A stretch of 64,000 bases of DNA from Eopsaltria australis (lineage: Eukaryota > Chordata > Aves > Passeriformes > Petroicidae): positions 6,882,001 to 6,946,000 of the forward strand of contig JAVTVJ010000068.1 of the NCBI GenBank assembly GCA_034509425.1, given 5' to 3'. This document shows, piece by piece, positions 23,481-37,810 of the stretch; positions within the stretch are counted from its first letter, which is position 1; each line of letters starts with the position of its first letter. The position numbers were made by a program, and so were the translations under genes. The notes below the pieces were generated by a model that saw nothing but the letters and a program-made list of their open reading frames with translations, was not told the origin of the DNA and did no database searches.

Positions 23481-26400
23481 ACATCCTGTGCAAACCAGCC
23501 ATGGCTCTGCTCTGAGGAAAAGAGAACAACCTCACTCTCAGTCTAGAGAAAGACACTGCTTAATCAGAATCCATTTGATTAGGCAGAGGGATGGGGGATT
23601 TTGCAAAATCTGTAATGCTTGGTGTGCAGTTGGCAGGCCATTAACTAGGTCAGGGGACATCTGCAGGAAACGGGACCTCCTGGCAAGGTGATATTGTGGG
23701 AGACGAGCAGAAGAGAGGCAAGAGCTCAAGGGAAAATTGAGTCTTCATATAAGCAAGCAAGAATCCCATTTAAGACCAAGAATCACAGCAATTGTTAGGG
23801 ATCTGAAACAGCATCTATTCACAATCAGTTTTGTGCAGAGAAAGAGAGAGATCAAACAACCAAGTTATGAGTGGGAGAGTCCAGAGGATAGGTCAAATTT
23901 TTAACTCAGTGTTGAGGTGCAATATTTGGTGCCACTGTTACGTTACGAGAGTTTGGCCTAAGACTCTCAGTATTTAAAGAAGATGCTTATTTTCACAGAA
24001 ATGGAAAAAAATCTCTTTTTAATGCAGATTAAAATTCTCTACCCAGTTATAAATCAAAAATTAACAACTTTATCTAGGTCAGAGCATTGAAGCTACATTA
24101 AAGTTTTATCCTCATTCACTAAATTTTAATTTTAATGTGGCACATCTGACAAGTCTTGTGGGACTACTTAGAATCCATTGACATCCTTCTGTCACTGGTA
24201 TCAAAGCCTCATCTTTGAGACTCTGGTTTCCAGATACCTAGCTGTCACTGGATTATTTTGTCTCTGCAATGATGTCACAATCAATGGTTGTGCAGTCATT
24301 CACATGCATGTCCCACATATGTCAGCTAAAGCTCACACATCACAGAAATAAACAGCTTTAGCTCTAGAAACACAGATTTCTCTCTAATCATTTAAAGGTG
24401 AAGCTATAAATCATTTTTTTATCCCTTCCAGCCTTTTTAAAGTTACTGGAACTGGCTGCCTGTATATTAAAACTCCACAACAACTCTACAGTTTAATTTG
24501 CAAACAATATTTAATTACAGGAATCACTATGAGAAGAAAAAAATATTTTGCATATCCCTGCTGTCATTTTTATGACTATTTATGGCAGAAATGTTGATGC
24601 ACTATTTGACAAAACTGTCTGTGGATCTGGAAGACATCTAATTCTGGAGTAGAAACAGTACCACATGATTTATCTAGTCAATCAGTCCAGAATTATGGCA
24701 GAAATTTAGTGTTTCAGTTATAGTGGCCTTTAGCATTTGAGCAATTATCAGGCTTAAATACAGGCCTCTTACAGAATAATAGTTATGACACATTCATGGA
24801 ATGTCAAATTATGTTCACAGATCATTTCCTGGCAAAAATTCAGTGCCAGTATTTCAAAAATACAAATGGTGAAATGCATATCTATAAGGTAGGTGTAAAT
24901 GGATTCATATCAACTTCTTGGAAATTAATTTGACCCGGGAAAGAATCCCCAAACTTTTCTTCTGTTTGTATTCCCAAGCAGCTGCCAAGGCTTGTCTTCA
25001 GATCCCAGACCTGCTGTTAGCATGGCTGTGACTCAACAGAGGAAGTACCCTGTCATTCTGGGCAGCTGCCTAATCCTGGGCTTGGTGCAAGTGTAGAGAG
25101 GGGAAAGATGTAGGACAGAGACATTCCTAACACACGCAAAATGACAGCACATGGCAGAATTACAAAGAGATTTGTTTTTCACATGCAGTTTTGTCCCACA
25201 GCACATTCCTACTGCTGCTGTCTTGCCTACAGGTTCCCCCTGACACACTCAGGAGAAACACTGCTGTCCTTGTGTTTCACAGGATTGAAGGTGTTGCACA
25301 GGGTCTGAACTCACCAAAGTATTATATCACCCTGCATTTCTCATCACAGTCCTGAAACTTTTTCCTGCTGGAGAGCTTTTAAGTCCACTTCTTCTTTGTG
25401 TGATTCTGCCATAGATCAACTTTCAGGCACCAGAGGTTTCTAACAAACACGGGGCTGGGATGAAGGAAAGGAAGGACAAAACGCACACAGTAATATATGT
25501 TGTATCTAATTAACATAAATTGGCAGTGCTCTCACTGCATCTTTGACTTTCAGCTCAGCATGCACTCTGTTCTGTCTCAACCTGTTCACATCACTATGCA
25601 CCAACCTTTCAACCTGAATTTACAGACAATGTTAAACGTTTTGCCTGTCTCACAGTCACTTGAAGGTGCACTGTTTCCTCACTTCTCTCCTTCAGAATCC
25701 CTGCCTCATATGGGGAAATTATGTTTCACTTATTTTCTTCTGTAAGAATAAAAATCTGAAGATAAAACTCCAAGAGTGTCAAGAAATATTTCAGCCCATT
25801 AGAAATACTGGCTTGGTTCTAGCTAGTCTGACCTGGTCTTCAGGTGGGAAGACTAAGTAATGTACCTTACAGCAATAAGGCACTGGTAATTTTTCTTAAG
25901 AGAAAAATATTTTATTTACATGTGCTTGGTATTGATAATTGACCTTCTAGTAAAAAGCTGAAGTGCTACTCCTGAACCCAGATACAACTAAATCCCAAGT
26001 ATTTGTTCTTCTTGACATATTAGGATTACATTTATTGAACTTCAGCTTTGTTTTTAATTGAATGCTGATGCATAATCTTGCCACTTATTAGCCTTATTTC
26101 TCTCTCCTGTTGCAGATCCTTCAGTGTTCCAAGAACCATTCCTCCTTAAAAATAAAGCTCCTACTTGTTTGCTCTTTCATTTCCTTAGCCAGACTTCAGA
26201 TTGCATTTTCCTGAGCACCACAGCTATTTATCCAGGGAAAGGACTAAAGGACAGATTCCTTCTGACATTCTCAGCATGCTGCTGTGAAGACTTCTGGCTT
26301 CAAGGGCCCATAATAATGGAAGATGAAAGCTTTTTAACAGTTCACCTTCTTGAGTAAATTACCAACACACTAAGTTCAAAATAGGTTTAAAATTCATATT

Positions 26401-29400
26401 CCCCTCCTCAGGAACTGACACCAATGAAAGCAAAGTAAATGTATCAGGACCACTGAACACATATTTTTGCGTTTACATACAGCAGAGGAAAAAAAATTAC
26501 TTTTTTCCAAAGAAGAAAAAAAAAGTAAATAAACAGGTCTTTTTATAGAGCTGAATTTCAAGGATATTCCAGGATCCATTCTCCATTATTTGTGCCTGGC
26601 ATAATATCTTCATGCACACAAATCAGCCAATTCTGCAACTTGGCTTCATTAAATTACTTTATTCAAGATGGAAGTAAATGCTTTTCTTCTTACTTGCACC
26701 CTCCCTCTTTACACCTGCAGTCAGTCATATTCCTACATTTTGATAGAGTGGCTTGGTGGCTGTTATACCTTCTGACAGTAGCAAACCGAGAAACATTTTT
26801 TTAAGCACAGCCATTCCTGTGGCTATGGGCCAGGGGGAATTCCAATTTCCATCAGTAAAACAAACGTGGGTCACAAGGAGTGCACTGAGCATTGGTACCA
26901 CAGAGTCCCTGAAGCCATGAAACCATCCAAAGCACTCAGAACAGCTCAGGCACTTTGTTCCACTGACCCACATTCACCACCAGGCCCTGCCCTTCCAAAT
27001 ACACTGTTTGTACTCCCCTAAGTCCTGGTATCAGTTGATGCCTGCCACTGGTTAACATTTTAAAATACCAAGAATATTTCCTAATTCCAAACAGGTAAGG
27101 ACTTCAGATGTTACAGCAAGGAAGCACTTTGATTAATGTTGACCAAGATACACAAAAAATTGAAGAAAAGAGTCACCACTTTCTTTTAGACATCAGATAT
27201 GGCACTTTGTGCCAAGGAAAATCCCCCACTGAGTTTGTAATTGCCTGGGAGAGGAGAAGTGGAAAAGGAACTCAAATAATTTAAAATTTGCTGATCTGTC
27301 ATAATATTAACAATTTTCCAACTTTAACATAGACCTGAATAGAATGTAGGCCTAAAAGCAAAAAATAAAATGAAAAAACTCCCCAAATTCCTACATCTTC
27401 ACATTAAGATGGATTCTTGCAATGAATGAATAACCTTTTTCACTTTTAATTTAGACCTACCCATCAACATGGCTGTTATTATTCACAGCAGCCAAGTCCT
27501 TGCCATACTACAGCAGAAATAATAGCTGCATCTCTGGGTTCTGTTTTCCCCAAGAATTCACAATATTATTTAAATAAGTCTAGTATGCCATAGGTACAGC
27601 AGACAAGGCTGCTTCTAATGAAGGGCTATTTTTTCTGTCCCAGCTTTATATAACATGACTGGAATTTGCTTGTGGAAGAAAGGATCATTAATAGCACGCC
27701 ATCTCTCCCCTGCATGCAAGGACTCATGATACCCTTGGACATTTTCAATAGTCATGTTGACATCTATATTCTACCAAGAAGCACTATGTCATTTACTAAA
27801 CAGTGCAGGCAAGAGGGTATCCTTGATGTGTCCATAAGACACGATGCAGTGTTTTCGTGAGAGAAGCAAAGCAAGAAATAAATCTTCCACCAAGTAAGTC
27901 ACGAACTGTGAAAAAGCCATCAGCTTCTTCATCTGTGCCTGCCCAAGACTAAGCACAATGGGATGCCACTGTCTGTCTCATGGCTGGGACTCTGATCCTG
28001 GTGCCACACAGGACCATTGGGTCTTCTCTCCTGCGTGGCAGGGGAGTGAATCATAGCATTAAGTAAAGCTTTCACTGACCTAATTCCACAGTTCAGTCTT
28101 TCAAAGGGACATTAGTGAGATGCCCAGACCATGTGCTGTTTTGATAAGTGCTGGGTGTTCACGTCCCCAGGGCCCACCTGACTGCTCCCTCCACACTTTC
28201 CATAGGGATATTTTAATTCAGGATCCAGAGGAGGTTCCTCTGCAAAACTATCTGAAACAAACTTGTATGTGTGCTTTCCAGGTTACTTTTTGAAAACAAA
28301 TGCAGATCTCTGCAGTCTTACTATTCACACATAAACAGTACAGAAAAATTAATTACAAGTGATACAAGCAGCTAAGTTACTACATTGTACTTAGAATCTT
28401 CACCCCTTTTGTGGACAGCCTCCAAGTGCATTTATATTTCTTTAGGTGAAGCCCTGTAGCATATTCAGTCTTTCTACCAAAGAGATTATTTGGGATGCAC
28501 CAACAAATGCATCTATTAACATACAGCCTACCTTTCAAGACAGTTGACAGCCAGCTGCGATGAAAGATGTAGGTAGAGTCATCTTATTGTAAATCAGATC
28601 TGCTGAAAACCAAACAGAAAATTAAGGAATTAACTGGAAAATTACCTTGATGTGAAGATATCTGTTTAACCACCTCAAAAATAACTGTTTCTCTGGTTTC
28701 AGATGTATTTTTTATGTCAGACTTATTATTTCAGGCTTATTTTTTTCCAGTCTATGGAGTTCATCTTGAAGCCATCATTTAGAGCTGTTGCATTCAGGGG
28801 TAAGTGATCACTAATCAGAGAGGAAGAAGAGAAATGTTACACAACCCAGGGAAATTATCTCTGCAGTATTTTGGAACTAGTCAGGACTTGTAAGGACAGA
28901 CTAAATAAAAATAAGACTAGATGGACAGACTTTTATTGATACAGATGTTTTACCTTTTCACCGTCTATTTGTGAAGAGAATACAAAATACACCAGGTCCT
29001 GAAGAAAAGGCTGTCTTGAAGAGTGTAATGAGCACTGCCAGGAGGCAGGAAGTTTCTTCCAGGACCTGGCTCCCAGCACCTTAAGGCTGCAACCCACTGA
29101 ACCAGTGCAGGAGAGGCTCTGCTACCAGGTGCACTGTAGAGGTGAAAGAACTGAAACACATCACCTAACAGGTAGGGCACCTAGAAGACTCTGAAGCTTT
29201 TTGCTCCTAACTTGCTGAGATAACCTTGGTGAGAAAACACAAAGGCCCTGGAGACTGCCTTTCATTCTTTATGTGCAGGTATTCTATATGGCCAAAACAA
29301 AGAACACATTCTGAATACCTACCAACCTCAAAATAATGTTCGAAGTAATAGACACACCCCTAAATTTTACTGAAGGTAATATCATTTTGCAGTTTGAATT

Positions 29401-32400
29401 TTGAACTTTATGAACTTTTATGATTGCTGAACTCTGAGTTTTATACTGACCCAATTAGGTATTCCATGTAGAAAATATTTCAGCCTGCAGTGCTGTAAAG
29501 ATGGGATCATCTTTGAGCAATATTCTGTTTTAAAATAAAACTCCATGCCCGGAAGTCCTTAATATTACAAGGAATCCAAGTCTAAAAATCTTTTTAAAAT
29601 CAAGCCTGTGTTTAAAATTGTACAACTTACATCAGATTTAGGGCTTAAAAAATAAACTACTTATTCAACAAAAATTAGGTTTATGTCAGAGCTGGAACAC
29701 AATAGACAACTCGTAGTTTATTCAGAGCAACCACAAGTGATGTTTGTCCAGAAATGTCTTGTTTCTTTCAGTATAACTATGTTGTGCATCACTTACATGT
29801 GTGTGTAACAGCAGTTCCCAAACCGTGATCATTTTACTCTTTTCTACTACAGTGCACAGATAAGTGATTAGCTCCTCATTTCTCTGATTACAGTAGGTAG
29901 CAAGAAAAGAGGTGTGAACAGTATGTTGCTAATGAAAAAATGTGGGTGCCAAGAATGAATTGCAATAATTGTAATATTTGATATTAAGAAGATGAGAGAA
30001 AGAAATTACTGACAGACTTTCTCAGCAGCTCACTCAGTCACCATACTGATAGGTAAGCTGCTCGAGACTTAGGTATGAGAGACTTAATACAGCTAATAAT
30101 AAATTATAATGAAGTCTGAACAAGGATATATGAAAATGGCTGTGTCCACATGACATTTTGTACTGCAGGAGGAAAGGCTGAGTCAGCAGGAGGTTGGAGA
30201 GCTGTAGTAATGAAATGAAAATGAGCTTTTCAACTCAAGGAACATCAGAGAGATGGAGTTCTCCCAGTGAAAGCCAGCAGGCAGAGCATTCCACCTGGCC
30301 CTATACAAAGTGATAAAGTAAGAAAAATGTAAGCCCTCTCCCAGTGCCATGCCTGCACTGGAACGGTGTGCAGAGAATATATTTATTGCAGCTTTGTACC
30401 ACATTATCTCCAGGGCTTCAAGCCTCTACTGCAGGGTAGGATAGTTAGCTTTCCTATTAAACATGGCAGGATACGGCTGGAAGCTGAAGCAGAAGAGATT
30501 GTGTTTAATGAAACTTCCCTGGGTCTTACACTTCAGTGGTGTATTAAGACCTAAAAGCATTTTAACCAAAACCTTGGACTCTTATGTAGAATTCAAAATA
30601 CAGACCTTGTGTTCCAGCTCAGCAAATGAATGATGCAGCAGTCTATCACTGTTGAGAAATACTTTTTTCCAGGTGTCTGAGTACAAGCCTTGGGGTGACT
30701 AATCCTCTACCTGAGTTTGAAAATTCCAGCTCTGCTGGTATTTTAGCTGGGGATAGGAGTCTGGTTTTGAAGAGACTCTCCTGAGCATTCCCCATTACTT
30801 TGTTATGCTTTTCACTGCAGGGCAATCTCAGAGCACACAGACTGTGTTCTTTTGGGATGAAACTAAACCAGGGTGCCCTGAGCATGCTCCGTTGCTCGTG
30901 GGCACTGATTCAGCAGGGTGGAAGTGCATTTTAAGAGGGTATTAGAGTGGGTGTTGGGTCTCCTGCTTGCCTCTGCAGGATCATCCCCCCTGCGAATACA
31001 GGCACACAACTGTGCACACCATACACCACTCCTGCCAACATGCACCTCCCAACCAGGATGTTGGGAAAACTAAATTCTGAGATAAGAATTATCTGTTTAA
31101 CTGAACATTTGAACAAATGGGTTTTTGCAAAGCTACCAATATAAACCCCTTTGTACAACTTTACAAGGACAGGGAATATAAGAGTAACTAAGGGCATACA
31201 GACAAACTACACAAGCATATTGTATCCATTAAATGCTCCTCATCATTACTGCAAGCACTAATCCTTGCATACAAGGCATGTAATTCTTGTCATGCTGTTT
31301 GTAGCATTATGACAGACCTCATGGTTTCAGGAGGGATGTGGGCTGAAGATGAATTAATTTCATATGAGTTCAGATATTTTCATATTTTCATTTTCTTCCA
31401 TACAGAAGAGACAAAAAGGACAGGCAGGCTTGAAGGAAAAACCTTTTAGTTTTAAATATTCTTTCCTAAAATTAAGTATTTTCTCTGAAACAGCATATTA
31501 GTCTTCCTTAAAAGAAGATTTGAATAGTGAATAATAAATAAAATAAAAATATTTATTTCTTTAATAAAGAAATGTTGGAGCATTCTATAAATTTCTTTTC
31601 TTTGTGGTTGTTGTTGTTGTTTCTTGATTTTCCATTTCCATGAAAAACTATTTGATACTTGGAACCAACAAAGAGGCATGCATCTGTTGAATAATGCTAA
31701 TTCCTATTCAAGCTGTGCTACCTAATTACAATGCATTTTTCATGGTACCATCACAGATTACCATGGATGATTCTTGGTCAGTCACGACTTACTTAATTAG
31801 CAGGAACTTAACTATTATATTTTTTGACTTTTCATGGATTAAATAGGGTATGCCTTCCAGCTCTCATGATCAAACATACTCCCTCCCCAAAAGATAGGAT
31901 TAAAGCCACTAAATTGATCAAATCACGGGCAGGCATCTTTTTGCTTTGCTCCACAAATGTAGAAATGAAAGTAATATTCACAAACCAAATGTATTATAGT
32001 GAATAAAAGACTGACTCAGTCCTGGAAAAGCAAAACACAATGTATCTGAGGAATTTCACCCTAAAAAGCTTCATTCTTGAATAATTTTAAGAGTATTTTT
32101 AGATATTAGTGTAGGTGTTGGGGGAAAGCCCACATTGCTTTAAAGTCTGCCTTTTGTTTAAAACACCAATTCAAGAGATGATGTTATGAAATCAGAAAGA
32201 AGAAAGGAAAAGAGTCTAAAACCAAGTGATTCAACCCAGTTATAATAATAGAATTTCACACAGTCTGTGTAAGGTTCGGTCTTAGAAAGCTTTAGAAATA
32301 TTCAAGTGTATAGTTTAGTAGATCATTGAGATTTATGTTCATATTAGATGAAAATATCAATATAAATCTTTCTTTCCAAACAGGTTTAGACCAGATTATT

Positions 32401-34647
32401 TTCTTTACACGTAAGTCTCAATCCATGTGCCTATATGATTGTCTTAAATACCAAGTCCTGAAATACAGGAATCTTAAATAGATGTTTTTGCTACCTGCCT
32501 TAGATTAACTGCAGTCCTTTGTGTCATGCAGTGGGCACTGTATCAAAGACAAAATCCATCTGTGTCTAGGATAGAGGCTGAGCTGGTACTGGAAGGATAC
32601 CCTCTACAATAGAGAAACAATACAGCAAAGGAAACACAACATTGTTTTCCACAAACCTTAAGGACAGAGACAGTTTCTGAGGGAGAAAGACTATTTACTT
32701 TCAATGCTGTTTGCACTCCTTAGCCCTCTGCTTAGGACTGACAAAAAACTCAGACATACCAGGTCACATCGATAGGACTTTCCAAACCAATGTCTTTTTT
32801 TCTGAGGACAGCCACTAGCAGATACTGGGTGAGAGTGGAAGGACAGAGAAGGCACACAATCATACTTTGTTCTCATAAGCCCTCCTCACTTCTGGGAGTT
32901 TGGGGACCACCAAATGAGGAGGTTACACTCACAACATGGGGCTTAATAGGCTGTCAGCCATCTTCTTCCATTAATCCCCTGGACTGCTTTTAACCCAGTT
33001 ATATTTTGTACACTGATGAACTCAGGCTTCAGTTTCTGGATGAATTCTTGGTGTGGTTTAAACAACTTCCACAGGGTATCCCTTATCTCTAGACATATGA
33101 GAAGCAGTTCAGGGAGAAAGGTGAAGAGGGAGGACAGGATTGAAGGAGATGAAATCTCTGTCTCAATGGGTTTCAAATCACAGAGGCTTTCTGATCATAT
33201 TGGGAAATTTTTCCATTCTTCTCTGTGTGTACTTACCTGGATACCATTATCTATATTATTTAAAGTTTGTGTAAAACAAGACTGTAAACTGTTGCCCTGG
33301 CTTCCAGCTGGAGCCTCTATTGCAATACATCACTCCCAAAACATGACCTTTATCTCTCAGGAAGGCATGACTTTGCAAAATTCTTGCTTTCTGTAGCATA
33401 GGTCTGTCAAAAGAAAAATCCACAACTAAACTAGAGATTATTGGGAAATGACACTTCACTGGGAGCTTGGGGCTACTCACTAAACATGGCAAGCAGTCTA
33501 CAAGTCAGATTTACTCAGTGCAGCCTGCATAACCTGGTGTCACCAGGCAAATGGAAGAGTTAATGTCTTCTCATGTATCCAGCCCAGAAATCTTCACACT
33601 ACACCACAGATACTCCTATCAGCTCCTCAGGAGGTCTTTTAGAACAGCAGAACCTTAACAATGAGAAAAATAAGGTTTTTGAATTTTACTCTTTTAATTT
33701 TTTTAAAATCTGGCTGAAGAAGCTCAATGTCTGTTTTTTAGTTCCATTCCTCTGCAGCTCAGTAGAGGTCACACAAATGACAGGGTGGCAGGCAGGCAGG
33801 TATGTTGGTCATATTAGTTCACATTCTAAATAAATGCCTAAGGCCTTTCCTTTCAGCTCTTTATGCACTGACAGGCCACTCCAGTGGCTGGCACATCTCT
33901 ACTGAAGTCCAGAGTGCCACCTCTAAAGAATGCTTGGATGCAGAGACCCAAAGCTCAAAATTAAAGACTAAAATATTTTAGGTAATGACAACAACATACA
34001 TATTTAAACTTAGTTGCCAACACTACAGGGTAATTATTTACCTATGAAGTCCTAAGATCAGATTTTTTTTTCTTTTGCTAGGAATACTAGGAGTTGTTGA
34101 GAGATGTCCAAGTATTTTAATGTTACTGGCTTGCCATATCTATTCACCTGTCAGGTGCTGCACCATATTTAGCAATTCCTGTCACCTCCACGACGACATT
34201 TGTCACTGGATTGCCATTTATGCCTATTCCTGAATACCCTGCAGCTGCTTCTCTGAAAGAGTGAGTCATCCAAAACTGTTAAATCTGAAAGCCAGTCTCA
34301 GTTTGGCTCCCAGCAAAATCAACACATATGACAAACCATCTACACTTGTGTGGAGGTGTTCAAGGGATTTATAGTAGAACCCTGAAGTGTTGTGGGGAGG
34401 CAAAAATTCTAGCACCTGCACACTTTGCATGGTGTGGAAGGTCAATAACTCCACTGTAATCTCCTGGGGGCTAACCAGGAAAGTCAGTGGGCACCATGTA
34501 CTGAGCTGCAATTCAGTTGTGGTGAGGCACCTATCCCTTAAAATAGGTTTGATGAACAAGAAGAATCCCATGCCCTCACCCACTGCAAACTTGATGTGAT
34601 CAGTACTCAAGCTATGCAGATGTCACCATTCTCCTGTACACAGACTT
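23481..34647. other. Long unique non-coding stretch
   Basis: About 11 kb without recognised gene, LINE or LTR. Small simple runs occur (for example TTG repeats near 31606-31620). Frames reach 126 codons (33016-33396, +) and 114 codons (34266-34610, -), with short frames opposite them; none carries a motif I recognise. The 34266-34610 frame directly abuts the CR1 at 34648 and does not match CR1 protein. Confidence 0.55.
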
Positions 34648-35790
34648 CACAGAATCACAGAATATGCCAAGCTGGAAGGGACCCACAAGGATGATCAAGT
34701 CCTGATCCTGCACAGTACCACCCCAGGAATCCCACCATGTGCCTGACAGCATTGTCTAAACGCTTCTTGAACTCTTTCAGGATTGGTGCTCTGATCAGTT
34801 CCCTGGGGAGCTGTTCCAGTGCCCAAACACCCTCTGGGTGAAGAACTTTTTTCTAATATCCAACCTAAACCTCCTCTAACAGAACTTCAGGCCATTCCCT
34901 CTGGTTATCACAGAGCAGAAATCGGTGTCTGCCCTTTCTCTCCCCTTCATGAGGAAGCTGTAACTGCAATGAGGTCTCCAGGCTGGGCAGACCAAATGCC
35001 CTCAGCCACCCCTCCTGTGTCTTCCCCTCAAGGCCCTTCACCATCCTCGTGGCCTCCTTTGAACATTCTCTAACAGCTTAATGTTTTTCTTATATTGTAG
35101 CATCCAAAACTGCCCCCAGCACTTGAGGTGAGGCTGCCCCAGAGTAGAGCAGAGCAGGACAATCCCCTCCCTTGCCGGGCTGGTGATGCTATACCTGATG
35201 CCCCCCAAGACATGCTTGGCCCTCCAGGCTACCAGGGCACTGCTGGCTCATGTTTAACTTTCCATCAATCAGGACCCCCAGGTCCTGTTTTCCAGCATCC
35301 CCTTCCCCCATATGTCCATACATCCAGCATTGCCCTGTCCAACATGCAGGATCCAGCACTTTGCCTTGCTGAATTTCACATGGTTGGTCATTGCCCAGTC
35401 CTCTGATTTATCAAGGTCTCTCTGCAAGGCCTTCCTGCCTTCCAGGGAGTCAACCTTCTCCCAGTTTTGTAGATCTGCTTAGTGTCCCTTCTGGTCCTGT
35501 GTCCAAGCCATTTATGAAGATGTTGAAGAGCACAGAGCTGAGGAGGGAGCCCTGTGGAACTGCACTAGTGACAGGCCACCAGTCTGATGTCATCCTATTT
35601 ATTATAACCCTTTGTGCCTGACCTGTGATCCAGTTGCTCACCCATCCCATAATGTGTTTATCCAGCTGTGTGCTGGACATTTTGTCCAGAAGGATCCTGG
35701 GAGAGACAGTATTGAAAGTTTTACTGAAATCCAAAAAAATTACATCAACTGACTTCCCAAGGAGAGTTAACTTGTCATGTAGTTATATTA
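34648..35790 (-). mobile_element. CR1 LINE, ORF2 3' half plus 3' UTR
   Basis: The longest LINE piece here, in the minus orientation. The plus strand starts with CACAGAATCACAGAATATGCC-like tail, then 3' UTR landmarks 'gctggaagggacccacaagg', 'accctctgggtgaagaactt', 'gaggaagctgtaactgcaat' and 'cccttcaccatcctcgtgg'. It then runs into ORF2 ('gacattttgtccagaaggat' near 35680 is a well-conserved block) and fades just upstream of the motif encoding DFSK, near 35790. It belongs to a CR1 subfamily with a CTGTGATTCTGTG-type end, unlike the copies at 12015 and 20721. Truncated at the 5' end. Confidence 0.95.
35450..35790 (-). pseudogene. CR1 ORF2 reverse-transcriptase relic
   Basis: Fingers/palm part of the LINE polymerase on the minus strand, open for about 95 codons. 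Reading from high to low coordinates: [16 protein letters not shown] (motif 3, normally LDFSKAFDTVSH; 35750-35700), then [14 protein letters not shown], then [24 protein letters not shown] (motif 4, normally [19 protein letters not shown]). Next is LSRSTKLG, where LSKFADDTKLG is expected. Nine bases are missing in frame at about 35471-35476, deleting the catalytic Asp-Asp box. There is no genuine start codon; the frame simply continues upstream into decayed sequence. Non-functional. Confidence 0.88.
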
Positions 35791-37129
35791 TACCAGAATC
35801 AAAGCCAAATTTAAGATCAAATCTCACCAAACTAGGACAAAACACTAAGCAGTTATGAATGCTATATACTTAAAATACTATATATGAAGACATATATATA
35901 TGAAATTCCGTATTTATGCATATGAATCTTCTAAGAAGGTACCTTCTGATCAACAATAATATTAAGAATTATTTAATTTATTTCCAATTTATCTATCTTT
36001 ATATCATTGAGAAAATATAAAATGCAGTTCAGCTGGACATAAATGGCTCACATTAGGCAGCCTCTTAAATGCTAACAGCAAAAAAATTGATATTTGGCTG
36101 CAGGAATTCTTTCAAACAGCAACAAGAAATAAACAGTAGCAATGCTTTTAGTTATACACATCTGGGAAGAAAATAGCAAAGTTATATGCTGACATTTCGT
36201 CAATCGTCTACTATAAATGGTGCATTTTTAAGACTGCCAGAGATTATCACCAATTGCCTGATGTTCAGTGCCTTCCCCTACAATAATGTTCTCAGAGGCT
36301 ATTTGAATTTTGCTTGGGGAGGTCCCAGGAGGTAATTCGATTTACTTTCAAACTTTTCTCCCCTACAGAAAATCTGATAGGATATTTTGAGTGGTAAATG
36401 TCGATGTTCTATTATTACTTTACATATTTCAGGTTTATAACTGAACCACTGAGTGAAATTAGACTATTTTGTATGTTCACAGCTATTCCAATTCTTTGCA
36501 TCATAAGCTTCTGAAAATAATAAAATTTTGTTTTGATGGAGCTTCTAAACATGACCACAAGGTAAAATACCAAAAGCAAACCTTCAGGCTGTTTATGTAA
36601 ACACTAGGGCAGTGATCACAAAGTAAACTGCAATCAGTGGCAACATTTTGTACTTATTTATTTATTTATTTCAAAATATTTTAAATAAAACGATACTTAG
36701 AATGTACATTTTAGGCTACCCAGTGGACACCACACTTTTATTTCTCCCCTACACAGACTTCATCTCTTTCCTTCCTCTCTCACAATTCTGGTTTCAAAAT
36801 TATTTTGTCATCTAGGCTATTTCTTTATTGTACGAGAATAAGGCTAGGGAGCCAAAGATAAGCTCAACATTTACGTATTCAAATCTGCATTTTGCAAGCA
36901 CTTCTGCTCTTTTGGCATTGTTACTGTTTCTCAATTTCCGTTCTACCCAAGATGGATTGTAGAGCCTTCCTGCAGCCTGGCACTGGTCAGGCCTGATGAA
37001 TGTTCCCTTGGGGTCTGGACGTGGTCAGAGGAGACACATTCTCTCCTGTGAGATTCTTGTAGCAGAATTGGGGAATATAATTCACCAAAGTCTTGAAAAT
37101 CTAGAAGAGTTACATTACCAGGATGGTTA
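35791..37129. other. Unique AT-rich DNA between CR1 copies
   Basis: Contains a short TA-rich run near 35880-35910 and a TTTA repeat at 36655-36671. No gene recognised. Confidence 0.55.
36655..36671. repeat. Short TTTA microsatellite
   Basis: Four head-to-tail TTTA units after ACT. Too short to matter beyond marking. Confidence 0.8.
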
Positions 37130-37525
37130 GGGCCCTGGAGCATCTCTCTTATTAGGAGAGACTGAGGGAGTCTGTTTAATATGGAGAAGATTGAGAGGGG
37201 ATGTCATTAATGTATACAAAGATGGGTTCCAAGAGGATGGTGCCAGACTCTTTTCAGTGGTGCCCAGTAACAGGATGAGGAGCAATGGCCATTAACTAAA
37301 ATACAGGAAGTTCCACCTCAACATGAGGAAGAACTTCTTTACACAGAGGGTGGCAGAGCACTGGAACAGTCTTTCCAGGAAGGTTGTAGAGTCTCCCTCT
37401 GGGAGACTTTCAAAACCCACCTGGACACATTCCTGTGTCACCTGTTCCAGGTGACCCCACCTTGGCTGGGAGTTGGATAGGATTGTCTCCAGAAGTCCCT
37501 TCCAACCCCAACAATTCTGTCACTG
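37130..37525 (+). mobile_element. CR1 LINE 3'-UTR fragment
   Basis: Plus orientation. Landmarks in order: 'atggagaagattgagagggg', 'gatgtcattaatgtatacaa', 'caagaggatggtgccagact', 'cttttcagtggtgcccagta', 'aacatgaggaagaacttctt', 'gagcactggaacagtctttc' and 'cccttccaaccccaacaatt' near the end. This is the 3' UTR of a CR1 subfamily; ORF2 is not included. The final CTGTGA octamers are reduced to a single CTGTCA. Confidence 0.93.
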
Positions 37526-37569
37526 CAAAGAAATTTATTAAAAAACTCATGGTATTTCAATATTCACTT

Positions 37570-37810
37570 GTGGGAGAGCTGTGTCAATGGTCAGAGGCTG
37601 GGATGGGATGTGGAGCTGCAGCTGTGGCTGGCTCAGAGCTCATGGCTGGGCAGGGCTATGGGGAGCTGGAGAACAGCCCCGCTGCAGCACCCCTGGGGCA
37701 GGGGCTGGCGTGGGGTCCGAGTCCTGGGCAGGGGAAAGGGAGCCCTGAGGGGGCTGGGTTGGCACAGGCAAGACTGGAGGTGTCCTCAGGGCCCTGGCAG
37801 CACAGGGTAT
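37570..37810. other. GC-rich patch between two CR1 copies
   Basis: About 240 bases very rich in GGGG, CTGG and GGCAGG phrases in otherwise AT-rich DNA, 45 bases after one CR1 end and 470 before the next. Plus-strand frames of 92 and 130 codons cross it but give Gly/Trp/Arg/Ala-rich low-information peptides. No repeat unit is regular enough to call a minisatellite. It could be a piece of an unrecognised repeat. Confidence 0.5.
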
